Source: Lysobacterales bacterium
GTDB taxonomy: Bacteria; Pseudomonadota; Gammaproteobacteria; Xanthomonadales; Ahniellaceae
Assembly: GCA_016182785.1 (NCBI GenBank)
Contig: JACPFU010000008.1
Span: 1-64,000, forward strand
DNA: 64,000 nucleotides
Direction: 5' to 3'
A program made the position numbers and the translations under genes. Shown in pieces: positions 13,713 through 21,797 of the stretch; within the stretch, counting starts at the first letter, position 1; the number at the start of each line of letters is the position of its first letter. The notes under the pieces were generated by a model, which saw nothing but the letters and a program-made list of their open reading frames with translations, did not search any database and had not been told where the DNA came from.

Positions 13713-16365
13713 GCCACAGCCGAGCGCAGATGCCGATGCGCTGTTCGCACGCATCGCCGACCGTGAGGCGATCGACCACGGCGCGCTCGCGACAGCCTCC
13801 GATCCGGCATTGGTGCGCGCCCTGGCGCTGGCACGCCTGCTCGAAGGGGTCGCCGAGGCCGCCGCCGAAACGCCACCGCCGCCGCGGCGCAGCGAGCCAG
13901 GCGAGAACGCCCGCATCGGGCCGTACCGGTTGCTGCGCCTGCTCGGTGAGGGCGGCATGGGCGAAGTGTGGCTGGCCGAGCGCTGCGACGGCCAGGTCGA
14001 ACAGCGCGTCGCGATCAAGCGCGTGCGCGGCGCCGCACGCCTGTCGATGCTGCGCCACCTGCTGCGCGAGCGGCGCATCCTGGCGCGGCTCAGCCATCCC
14101 AACATCGCGCGCTTCCTCGGTGCCGACGTCGATGCCGGGGGCGAACCGTATCTGGTGCTGGAGTACGTCGAAGGCATCGCGCTCGACCGCTATTGCCGCG
14201 AGCGCCAGAGCCCGCTGCGCGAGCGCCTGCGGCTGATGCTCGCGGTCTGCGATGCGGTGGCGCACGCCCACCACCACCTGGTCGTGCACCGCGACCTGAA
14301 GCCGGCCAACGTGTTGGTCGACCGCGACGGCCATCCGAAGCTGCTCGACTTCGGCATCGCGCGCCTGCTCGAAGACAGCGGCGCCGCGACCCACACCGGA
14401 CTCGCCGCGATGACGCCGCGCTACGCCGCGCCCGAGCAGTTCGCCGGCGACGACGTCAGCCCGGCAATCGACCAGTACGCGCTCGGGCTGATGCTGTACG
14501 AACTGCTCAGCGGCGCACTGCCGGCAGAGCGCCAGGACGGCAACGTGGTGCGCATCGCCGCTGCGCTCGAAGCCGGCGACCCGCCGCCCGCGAGCGGCGC
14601 GATGACGGCCGGTCCGGTGCATGCCGCCGAAGTGCGCGGAGACCTCGACGCGATCATCGCGCGCTGCCTGCGCCGCGATCCATTGGCACGCTACGCCAGC
14701 GTCGCCGAACTGGCCGCGGACGTGCGCCGCCACCTCGCCGGCGAGGCGGTGCTGGCGCGCGGTGACGCGCTCGCCTATCGCCTGCGCCGCTTCATCGCGC
14801 GCCATCGCCTGGCATTCTTCGGCGTCGGCATCGCGCTCGCGGCGATCGTCGCGGCGCTGCTTGGTGCCTACGACCAGGCGCGCCGTGCGCAGCGCGAAGC
14901 CGCGGCTGCAGTGGCCGCACGCGACAGCGCCGAGGCGGTGAACCGGTTCCTGGCCGACCTGCTCGCGGCACCGGCCGATCCGCATCGCGGTGCCGGCACC
15001 CGCGTCGCCGACGTGCTCGATGCCGCGGCCGAACTCGTCGCGCAGGACGAGTCGCTGAGCTCGGCACAGCGCCTCGCGATCCACGAGGTGCTCGCGCGCG
15101 GGTTCGACTCGCTCGGCCAGGTCGACCGCGCCATCGCCGAGGCCGAGGCCGGGCTGGCGCTGGCCGGGGACAAGCGCGCATCTCGCGGGCAGCGGCTCGC
15201 GCTGTGGGAACTGATCAGCCGGATCGAGTCGCTGCGCTGTCGCGCCCAGCCCGCAGCCACCGCGATCGCAGCGCTGCAACGCGAGGCCGCCGCCGCGAAT
15301 GCAGTCGAGCCCGCCGCCGATGCGCTGGTCGCGGGCGCGCGCCTGGCCGAATGCGACGGCGACCACCGCGCCCAGCTCGCGGCCGCGACGCAGGCATTGG
15401 CCCTGCTCGGCGCAGCGCGCGAGCCGTTCGACAGCTACGCGGCCGCGGCCGAACAGGCCGCGCGCGCCGAGTTCTCCGGTGGCGATGCCGCGGCCGCCGA
15501 GCGGCGCCTGCGTGCCGCGCTCGCCAACTGGCCGGAGCGGCCGCGACTGCTGCAGTTCCGGATATCGCTGCGCCACCTGTTGCTGCAGGTGGTCGCGGCG
15601 CGCGGAGATCTGGGCGAGGCCGAGGCGATCGCGCGCGAGAACCTGGCGCTGCTCGGTCCGCGCCATGGCACGCTTCCGCACCCGACGCTGATCGCCACGC
15701 GCAGCGCGCTCGCTGCGATCCTGCAGGAACGCGGCGACTACGCCGCAGCATTGGTCGAAGGCAACGCCGCGCTTGCGGACGCGACCACGCTGCATGGCGC
15801 CGAGTCGGAGGAGGCGATGACCATCCTCGCCAACCGCGCCAACGTGCTCAAGGCGCTTGGACACTTCGACGCCGCCGAGGCCGACTACCGCAAGGTCATC
15901 GCCACATTGGCGCGGCGCGAATCGGGCGCCGGCGGCGTCGAGGCGCGGCTGATCAACGCCTTCAACCTGTTCGAGCTGCTCAACGACCGCGCGCGCTTCG
16001 ACGAGGCGAAGTCGCATGGCGATGCCTTGCTTGCCGAAGCCGAACGCGTGCTCGGGGCGGAGCACATCGTCACGCTCGAAACGCGCGACGCGCTCGGGGT
16101 CACGGCGCTCGGCCGCGGCGATGTCGAACGCGCGGAGACCCTGCATCGCGCCGCGCTCGCCGGCAAGCGCAAGGCGCTGGGCGAAGAATCACCGTACACC
16201 GCCAGCGCCCGCCTCCGCCTCGGCCTTGCCCTGGCCGCACGCGGCCACCACGCCGAAGCCCGCAGCGAAATCGAAGCCGCACTCGCCACCCGCCGCAAGG
16301 TGCTCGGCCCCAACCACCCCGACACCCGCGCCGCAGAACGCGCGCTGCGCGAGGTGGGCCGTTAG
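13693..16365 (+). CDS. Transmembrane Ser/Thr protein kinase with TPR-like C-terminus
   Basis: 890 residues from the ATG at 13693 (a second ATG at 13702 is possible). The Hanks-type kinase domain spans about 75-345: glycine loop GEGGMGEVW, Lys109 in VAIKR, catalytic HRDLKPAN (199-206, Asp201) and DFG (219-221), then the APE-like YAAPEQF. A membrane helix follows near residue 370 (LAFFGVGIALAAIVAALLGAY). The extracytoplasmic part, about 480 residues and rich in Ala, Glu and Arg, consists of helical hairpins typical of TPRs (for example ALGHFDAAEADYRKVIA), repeated to the C-terminus. All catalytic residues are present. Overlap with the sigma-factor gene implies coupled translation and a common pathway: signal sensed by the TPR domain, kinase acting on the sigma factor. 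Confidence 0.92.
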   Translation: MTPMPTEPQPSADADALFARIADREAIDHGALATASDPALVRALALARLLEGVAEAAAETPPPPRRSEPGENARIGPYRLLRLLGEGGMGEVWLAERCDGQVEQRVAIKRVRGAARLSMLRHLLRERRILARLSHPNIARFLGADVDAGGEPYLVLEYVEGIALDRYCRERQSPLRERLRLMLAVCDAVAHAHHHLVVHRDLKPANVLVDRDGHPKLLDFGIARLLEDSGAATHTGLAAMTPRYAAPEQFAGDDVSPAIDQYALGLMLYELLSGALPAERQDGNVVRIAAALEAGDPPPASGAMTAGPVHAAEVRGDLDAIIARCLRRDPLARYASVAELAADVRRHLAGEAVLARGDALAYRLRRFIARHRLAFFGVGIALAAIVAALLGAYDQARRAQREAAAAVAARDSAEAVNRFLADLLAAPADPHRGAGTRVADVLDAAAELVAQDESLSSAQRLAIHEVLARGFDSLGQVDRAIAEAEAGLALAGDKRASRGQRLALWELISRIESLRCRAQPAATAIAALQREAAAANAVEPAADALVAGARLAECDGDHRAQLAAATQALALLGAAREPFDSYAAAAEQAARAEFSGGDAAAAERRLRAALANWPERPRLLQFRISLRHLLLQVVAARGDLGEAEAIARENLALLGPRHGTLPHPTLIATRSALAAILQERGDYAAALVEGNAALADATTLHGAESEEAMTILANRANVLKALGHFDAAEADYRKVIATLARRESGAGGVEARLINAFNLFELLNDRARFDEAKSHGDALLAEAERVLGAEHIVTLETRDALGVTALGRGDVERAETLHRAALAGKRKALGEESPYTASARLRLGLALAARGHHAEARSEIEAALATRRKVLGPNHPDTRAAERALREVGR

Positions 16366-16438
16366 CTCGGTGTCGGTTCCGCGGCTGCGCCGCTTGAACC
16401 GACCTACGCGCCTGCCCGCTGCACCGAACCGCCCCGAA

Positions 16439-17104
16439 TCACCCGATCGCCGCACGCATCGCCGCGATGGTCGCGGCGTAGTCGGGGGCGTTGAAGATGG
16501 CGGAGCCGGCGACGAAGGTGTCGGCGCCGGCACGGGCGATCTCGGCGATGTTGTCGGCCTTGACGCCGCCGTCGATCTCCAGGCGCACGGCGCGGCCGCT
16601 GCGGTCGATGCGTTCGCGCACGGCGCGCAGCTTGTCGAGCGCGCCGGGCAGGAAACTCTGGCCGCCGAAGCCCGGGTTCACCGACATGATCAGCACCAGG
16701 TCGAGCTGCTCCAGGGTGTGGTCGAGGTAGTGCAGCGGCGTCGCCGGGTTGAACACCAGGCCGGTCTGGCAGCCGTGCGACTTGATCAGCTGGAGGGTGC
16801 GGTCGATGTGCTCGCTGGCCTCGGGATGGAAGCTGATCAGCGTCGCGCCGGCCTTGGCGAACTCGGGCACGATGCGATCGACCGGCTTGACCATCAGGTG
16901 CACGTCGATCGGCGCAGTGACACCGTGCTTGCGCAGCGCCTCGCAGACCAGCGGGCCGATCGTCAGGTTCGGCACGTAGTGGTTGTCCATCACATCGAAG
17001 TGCACCCAGTCGGCGCCGGCGGCGAGCACGGCATCGACCTCGTCGCCAAGGCGGGCGAAGTTCGCGGACAGGATCGACGGGGCAATGACGGCGGGCTGGC
17101 GCAT
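16439..17104 (-). CDS. rpe: Ribulose-phosphate 3-epimerase
   Basis: 221 residues, full length. It interconverts ribulose 5-phosphate and xylulose 5-phosphate in the pentose phosphate pathway and is cytosolic. Family signatures include [16 protein letters not shown] at the start, [15 protein letters not shown] with the metal-binding His/Asp, PIDVHLMV, the [12 protein letters not shown] block and the phosphate-binding [10 protein letters not shown]. In many relatives rpe lies directly beside trpE; here it is about 8 kb away, with regulatory genes between. The next gene on the same strand ends just 13 bases upstream of its start, so the DjlA-like gene and rpe are probably co-transcribed. Confidence 0.97.
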   Translation of the reverse strand: MRQPAVIAPSILSANFARLGDEVDAVLAAGADWVHFDVMDNHYVPNLTIGPLVCEALRKHGVTAPIDVHLMVKPVDRIVPEFAKAGATLISFHPEASEHIDRTLQLIKSHGCQTGLVFNPATPLHYLDHTLEQLDLVLIMSVNPGFGGQSFLPGALDKLRAVRERIDRSGRAVRLEIDGGVKADNIAEIARAGADTFVAGSAIFNAPDYAATIAAMRAAIG

Positions 17105-17117
17105 GGGACTCCTCGGA

Positions 17118-17846
17118 TCAATTCAGGCCGCGCGCACGCTGGATGCGGGCATACGCGGCATTGAGCTTGCTGGTCTTCTCGCCCGCCGCTCGCCGCGCCG
17201 CGGCGCTGGCATCTTGCGGCAGGCGATCGGGATGGTGGCGCGCGACCAGGCTGCGATAGGACGCTTTCACTTCATCGTCGCTGGCCTCGGCGGTGACTTG
17301 CAGCTCGGCGTAGTCGGCCGCGAGCTTGCTGTCGCGGCTACCGGCACGAAAGCTGTCCCAGGTCGGCTTGGCCACGTTCAAGCGCGCGGCGATCGCGTCG
17401 AGCAGCGCCTGCCCGGACGCATGCGCATCGATCGCGGCGATATCGCCGAGCAGCTTCAGCACCATCAGCCGCAATTCGGGTTGCTCGTGGGTGAAGGTGC
17501 GCAGGCTGTCGCAGGCCGGCTCGAACCGCCAGGTGGCTGCGCGGCCGCGGTCGAAGGCGGCGATCGCGCGCCGGCGTTGTGCCTCGTCGAGCTGCAGGCG
17601 GCGCATCCAGTCGCTGGCGGCGGCGACCTCGGCCTCCGAGACCTGGCCATCGGCCTTGGCGATGCCCCCGGCCAGCTCGAACAGCGGCTCGGTGAACCCG
17701 CCCTTGGGCGCGTCGCGCAGTTGTGGAAACAGGCGCTCCAGCAACAGCGTTCCGAGCAGCGCGCCGATCAGCGGACCCCAGGGCGTGCGTGCGCGCGTCA
17801 GCACGGTGCCGACGACGGCGCCGACGAATCCGGGCTTCCAGTTCAT
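17118..17846 (-). CDS. DjlA-like TerB/J-domain co-chaperone
   Basis: 242 residues from the ATG at 17846. A hydrophobic, Gly-rich N-terminus ([30 protein letters not shown]) is the likely membrane anchor as in DjlA. Residues about 50-160 form a TerB-like helical domain ([18 protein letters not shown]). A C-terminal J domain (about 178-240) has the HPD motif at 205-207 in RHHPDRLP, needed to stimulate DnaK ATPase. It differs from classic DjlA in its short N-terminal anchor but has the same domain order. GTG codons upstream could extend it slightly. Confidence 0.85.
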   Translation of the reverse strand: MNWKPGFVGAVVGTVLTRARTPWGPLIGALLGTLLLERLFPQLRDAPKGGFTEPLFELAGGIAKADGQVSEAEVAAASDWMRRLQLDEAQRRRAIAAFDRGRAATWRFEPACDSLRTFTHEQPELRLMVLKLLGDIAAIDAHASGQALLDAIAARLNVAKPTWDSFRAGSRDSKLAADYAELQVTAEASDDEVKASYRSLVARHHPDRLPQDASAAARRAAGEKTSKLNAAYARIQRARGLN

Positions 17847-17962
17847 CGCGAGCGGCGCCGCAACACGGGCGCCGCGCATGGCAGCGCAAGGGCAAAGCGG
17901 TTCATGCGCGCATGATAGCAATCGCACCGCTCTAGAATGCCGCCTCGCCGAGGAGCCGCGCC

Positions 17963-18859
17963 GTGTCCCACCGTCCGATGTCGCTGACCCAGATCCCCGG
18001 ATTGACCCTGATCCACCGCGGCAAGGTGCGCGATGTCTACGCCCTGCCCGGCAACGAGTTGCTGATCGTCGCCAGCGACCGCCTGTCGGCGTTCGACGTG
18101 ATCCTGCCCGACCCGATCCCCGGCAAGGGCGAGATCCTGACCCAGCTGTCGAACTTCTGGTTCGCCAGGACCGCGGCGTGGATGCCGAACCACCTGTCCT
18201 CGCGCAGCCTGACCGAAGTGCTGCCGCGCGGCACGCCGGTGGTCGAATACGAGCGCCGCAGCGTCGTCGCCAAGCGCCTGAAGCCGGTGCCGGTGGAGGC
18301 GATCGCCCGCGGCTACCTCATTGGTTCGGGCTGGAAGGACTACCAGGCGAGTGGCGGGATCTGCGGCGTGGCGCTGCCGCCGGGCCTGCGCATGGCGGAA
18401 CAGCTGCACGAGCCGATCTTCACGCCCTCGACCAAGGCCGCGATTGGCGACCATGACGAGAACATCAGCTTCGATGACTTCGTCGCCCGCGTCGGCGGCG
18501 ACATCGCCGAACAGGTGCGCGCATTGACGCTGAAGCTGTACCGGTTCGCCGCCGATTTCGCGCGCGAGCGCGGCATCATCATCGCCGACACCAAGTTCGA
18601 GTTCGGCATCGACGACCAGGGCACGCTGCGGGTGATGGACGAGATCCTGACCCCGGATTCATCGCGCTTCTGGGACGCCTCCGAGTACCGCGTCGGCATC
18701 AGCCCGCCGAGCTTCGACAAGCAGTTCGTGCGCGACTACCTGGAGACGCTGGACTGGAACAAGAAGGCGCCCGGGCCGATGCTGCCCAAGCGCGTGATCG
18801 AGGGCACGCGCGAACGCTACGCCGAGGCATTGCACCGGCTCGCCGGCATCCGCCTTTGA
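17963..18859 (+). CDS. purC: Phosphoribosylaminoimidazole-succinocarboxamide synthase
   Basis: 298 residues starting at GTG 17963, with AGGAG 7-12 bases upstream. It joins CAIR and aspartate using ATP in purine synthesis. Signatures: RGKVRDVY near the N-terminus (ATP binding), [10 protein letters not shown], the [17 protein letters not shown] block, KFEFG and [12 protein letters not shown]. Length is typical of the larger, eukaryote-like PurC form. The downstream transporter gene starts with a TTG overlapping its TGA stop by three bases, so the two are translationally coupled. Confidence 0.97.
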   Translation: MSHRPMSLTQIPGLTLIHRGKVRDVYALPGNELLIVASDRLSAFDVILPDPIPGKGEILTQLSNFWFARTAAWMPNHLSSRSLTEVLPRGTPVVEYERRSVVAKRLKPVPVEAIARGYLIGSGWKDYQASGGICGVALPPGLRMAEQLHEPIFTPSTKAAIGDHDENISFDDFVARVGGDIAEQVRALTLKLYRFAADFARERGIIIADTKFEFGIDDQGTLRVMDEILTPDSSRFWDASEYRVGISPPSFDKQFVRDYLETLDWNKKAPGPMLPKRVIEGTRERYAEALHRLAGIRL

Positions 18860-19764
18860 GGCCGGCGCCCGCGCTTCGACTGCGCGACTTCGCGCTGATC
18901 GCGCTGATCTGCCTGGCCTGGGGCTGCAACTTCCTGACCTCGGCCGCAGCCCTGCGCGAGCTGCCGCCGCTGATGTTCACGGCGATGCGCATGGGCGTGC
19001 TCGCACTCGCGCTGCTGCCGTTCCTGCGCTGGCCTCCGCGCGGACAATGGCGCCTGCTGATCGCGGTCGCGATCAGCAATGTCGTGCTGCACTTCGGGCT
19101 CAGCTTCTGGTCGCTGAAGATGGCCGGTGACCTGGCATCGCCGGCGATCGTGATGCAGAGCTACGTGCCGATGGCGGCGCTGCTGGCCTGGTGGTTGCGC
19201 AGCGAGCGCTTCGCCTGGCGCACCGGGCTCGCGATCCTGGTCAGCTTCGCCGGCATCCTGGTGCTCGGGTTCGATCCGATCGTGCTCGACAACCCGCAGT
19301 CGCTGGCGCTGATGCTGGTGTCGGGCTTCTTCCTCGCGCTCGGCACCGTGCTGATGCGCGGCCTCTCCGGCATCGACCTGTTCTCGCAGCAGGGCTGGTC
19401 GGCGTGGATCGGACTCGGCCCGCTGCTCGCCTGGAGCACGCTGGCCGAGCCCGGCGCATGGACTGCGCTGGCACAGAGCAGCTGGGTCGGATGGGGCGGC
19501 GCGATCTATGCCGCGCTGGTCGCCTCGCTGCTCGGACACGGCCTGTTCTACCACCTGGTGCAGACCCATCCGGTCGCGAAGATCACGCCCTACCTGCTGT
19601 TCTCGCCACTGGTCGCGATCGGGCTCGGGCTGTGGTTCTGGGGCGACCGCCCGGGTCCGCGGCTGTGGATCGGCGGCGCGATGGTGCTCGGCGGCGTGCT
19701 CGCGATCGCGCTGCGCAACTTCACCCGACAGCGCGTGCTGGTGGCGGACCCGGGCGAGATCTGA
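18856..19764 (+). CDS. EamA-family (DMT) transporter
   Basis: 302 residues starting at TTG 18856, which overlaps the purC stop (TTGA). Ten hydrophobic helices in two five-helix repeats are visible, each with the EamA pattern (first: [18 protein letters not shown]; second begins near [21 protein letters not shown]). These inner-membrane proteins export or import metabolites such as amino acids or nucleobases. Coupling to purC hints at a purine-related metabolite but does not show it. The end is 8 bases from the convergent cyanophycinase-like gene. Confidence 0.88.
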   Translation: MRPAPALRLRDFALIALICLAWGCNFLTSAAALRELPPLMFTAMRMGVLALALLPFLRWPPRGQWRLLIAVAISNVVLHFGLSFWSLKMAGDLASPAIVMQSYVPMAALLAWWLRSERFAWRTGLAILVSFAGILVLGFDPIVLDNPQSLALMLVSGFFLALGTVLMRGLSGIDLFSQQGWSAWIGLGPLLAWSTLAEPGAWTALAQSSWVGWGGAIYAALVASLLGHGLFYHLVQTHPVAKITPYLLFSPLVAIGLGLWFWGDRPGPRLWIGGAMVLGGVLAIALRNFTRQRVLVADPGEI

Positions 19765-19772
19765 GCGCGGCG

Positions 19773-21479
19773 CTACTCGATGCGGAAGTCGATGCCGAGC
19801 AACGACGACGCTGCCGCGGTATCGCCGCAACGACGGCTGGCTGCGGTGCGCGACAGGCGCAGCGTCCGCCCTGCCGCGCTGACGACCACCTCCGATGCCG
19901 ACTGCGCCAGCAGCGTCATGGCCGCACGCGCCTGGTCCGCAGCGGCCGGATCGGCGCGCCGCCGCGTGCGTGCAGCCCGTTCGGGCGCGGGCCAGTGCGG
20001 GCATTCCGCTTCGACTGCCGGTTGCAGTCCCGCTTCCAGCCAGCGCAGCTTCGCCCCCGGACGCAAATAGGACGCCCGCCACTGCGCCGTCGAACCGGCG
20101 TGCGGTTCGAGTGCCCACACACCGCCGGCACCCAGCACGTCCACCCGCCATGCGCCCGCATCGGCGACCAGATGCAGCGCGGTGTTCTCGTCGGCACCGA
20201 AGGCGATCGTCGCGTTGCCCGCGGCAAGGAAGCGCGCCAGACGCGCGGGACGGCCACGCTCCGAAAAGTGGGTATCGAACACTGCGCCCTCGACCAAGCC
20301 GAATCCGCCTGCAGGCCAGAAGGTCAGCGCCGACTCGTCGACGCCACCGGCACAGCGTCCAGCGCGGCGGCAGCCGTATTCGGGCGGAGGCGCCGCGACC
20401 GGCGCGGCAGCCCAGGCCGATGCAGCATCGCCACTGGTCGGCATCGGCCGATCCGACTGCACCGCCATGCCCGCCGAGGTGCCGCCGACCACCAGTTCGC
20501 CGCGCGCGAACGCCGCACGCAGCGCCACCAGCGCGGGACGCGGGGCATCGCCGTCGAACAACGCGCGGCGCAGACGCCATTGATCGCCGCCGCCGAAGAA
20601 CACGCCGTGCACCTGCGCCGGCAGCGCGTCGAGACCGGTGCGGCAGGCGCTTGCCTGCGCAGCGGCAAGATCGGGATAGACGCGCGCACGGTTCGGCAGC
20701 CGCAACGCGCGGCGGCGCGCGTCCTCGAGCGCACTGCAGTCGCGATCGTCCGCGCCGAGCAATGCGGTGGCGGCATCGAGCGGCCACCACTGTGCTTCGG
20801 CACCGGCGGCGTCGAACGCGGCGAGATAGAAGACGACCGCGGCGAAGGGATCGATGCTGGCCGCGGTCACTACCGCGATCCGCGGCCGCGCGTCGCCGCT
20901 GCGCGAGCGTGCCGCGGCGACGAAGGCGCGCAGGATCTCCGGACCGGCCGGGTCGACGGTGGCCTGCAGTCGCACCCACTCACGGCGGCGCTTGCCGTCG
21001 GCGTCCAGGTCCGGCTGCTCCAATGCCGCGAGCACGGCGAACTGCTCGTCGTCGAGCAGCTTCGACCACGGCGCGATCTCGCCACTGCGGCAGCGACGCC
21101 AGCGGTCGACGCGGTCGGGTTCGACGCAGCGCGTACCGAGCCAGTCGCGCAAGCTCGCCTCGCGCAGCGGCTTCGCCCCGAACTTGAGCTGCGCCGCATC
21201 GAGCAGGCGCCGCACCAGTTCGCGCAACGCCGCCGGCGCCTCGCCCCACAACGCCGGATCGGTGGCGGCGGCGATGCCTTCGCGATCGAGCCGGTAGCTC
21301 GCGGGTGCCTGCCTGGCCGAATCCGGAAAATGCGCCTCCGTGCAGGCTTCGCTGGCCATCGACCCGCAGACGCGCAGGCCGCCGCCGACCAGCAGCAGTT
21401 CGGGTCGCGGCGCCTCGGCACGCAACGCGGAGGCGGCGAGCAGCAGCACGCCGGCAACAGCAGGGAACGATCGCTTCAT
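19773..21479 (-). CDS. Exported cyanophycinase-like S51 peptidase
   Basis: 568 residues from the ATG at 21479, with a signal peptide (about 1-22, ending ALRA). The S51 fold is clear: LLLVGGGLRVCG near the start, FFGGGDQ (294-300), nucleophile elbow GGTSAGM (Ser335), FDTHFSERGRPARL with His404 and FGADENTALHL with Glu431, matching the Ser-His-Glu triad of cyanophycinase. Cyanophycinases cut multi-L-arginyl-poly-aspartate into beta-Asp-Arg dipeptides. This protein is longer than CphB, with an extra N-terminal region (about 45-190) and a C-terminal region after residue 440. It lies divergent from a TonB receptor, a carrier and an isoaspartyl-dipeptidase-like gene, so a secreted degrader of cyanophycin or a related isopeptide polymer is likely. 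Confidence 0.85.
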   Translation of the reverse strand: MKRSFPAVAGVLLLAASALRAEAPRPELLLVGGGLRVCGSMASEACTEAHFPDSARQAPASYRLDREGIAAATDPALWGEAPAALRELVRRLLDAAQLKFGAKPLREASLRDWLGTRCVEPDRVDRWRRCRSGEIAPWSKLLDDEQFAVLAALEQPDLDADGKRRREWVRLQATVDPAGPEILRAFVAAARSRSGDARPRIAVVTAASIDPFAAVVFYLAAFDAAGAEAQWWPLDAATALLGADDRDCSALEDARRRALRLPNRARVYPDLAAAQASACRTGLDALPAQVHGVFFGGGDQWRLRRALFDGDAPRPALVALRAAFARGELVVGGTSAGMAVQSDRPMPTSGDAASAWAAAPVAAPPPEYGCRRAGRCAGGVDESALTFWPAGGFGLVEGAVFDTHFSERGRPARLARFLAAGNATIAFGADENTALHLVADAGAWRVDVLGAGGVWALEPHAGSTAQWRASYLRPGAKLRWLEAGLQPAVEAECPHWPAPERAARTRRRADPAAADQARAAMTLLAQSASEVVVSAAGRTLRLSRTAASRRCGDTAAASSLLGIDFRIE

Positions 21480-21797
21480 CCGCCGACGGTAGCGAGGCAA
21501 CGGCTGCCGCGGCAAACCCCGACGTTTGTTGCGCCGCGTCACGTCGCGCGCTTGACAGCCGCGAATGCGCCGGCCGAGACTGCGCGCCGGTTCCACCAAA
21601 CCGGTCGTCATGATCCCTCGCCTCTACACCGCCAACGAGTACAGGTACGAGCCGTTCTACCTGTCCGAATGGTTCGACGAATAGTCCGTCGCAACCGCTG
21701 GGTGTAACGCAGCCCTTGCTGCGTGCCGCGCGCCTGCGTGCGCGGCGAGAGCCTGTCCAATGAGCCCCGCCGGGGCCTGATCCCTTTGGAGTCGATC
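21480..21797. other. Divergent control region between the cyanophycinase-like and TonB receptor genes
   Basis: 318 bases with no full-size gene. It contains a possible 24-codon frame (listed separately) and an imperfect GC hairpin around GCCGCGCGCCTGCGTGCGCGGC. TTGACA occurs at about 21552 in plus orientation, but I see no convincing -10 at the right distance. As it separates two genes probably serving one pathway, it is where shared regulation should act. Confidence 0.4.
21610..21684 (+). CDS. Possible 24-residue peptide rich in Tyr, Glu and Trp
   Basis: The frame from ATG 21610 to TAG 21684 reads MIPRLYTANEYRYEPFYLSE then WFDE. It lies between the cyanophycinase-like gene and the TonB receptor, reading towards the receptor. 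Aromatic and acidic residues are unusually dense for such a GC-rich genome, where random frames give Arg and Ala. No good ribosome-binding site is visible and no modifying enzyme is nearby. It could be a leader peptide, a gene fragment or chance. Confidence 0.2.
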   Translation: MIPRLYTANEYRYEPFYLSEWFDE

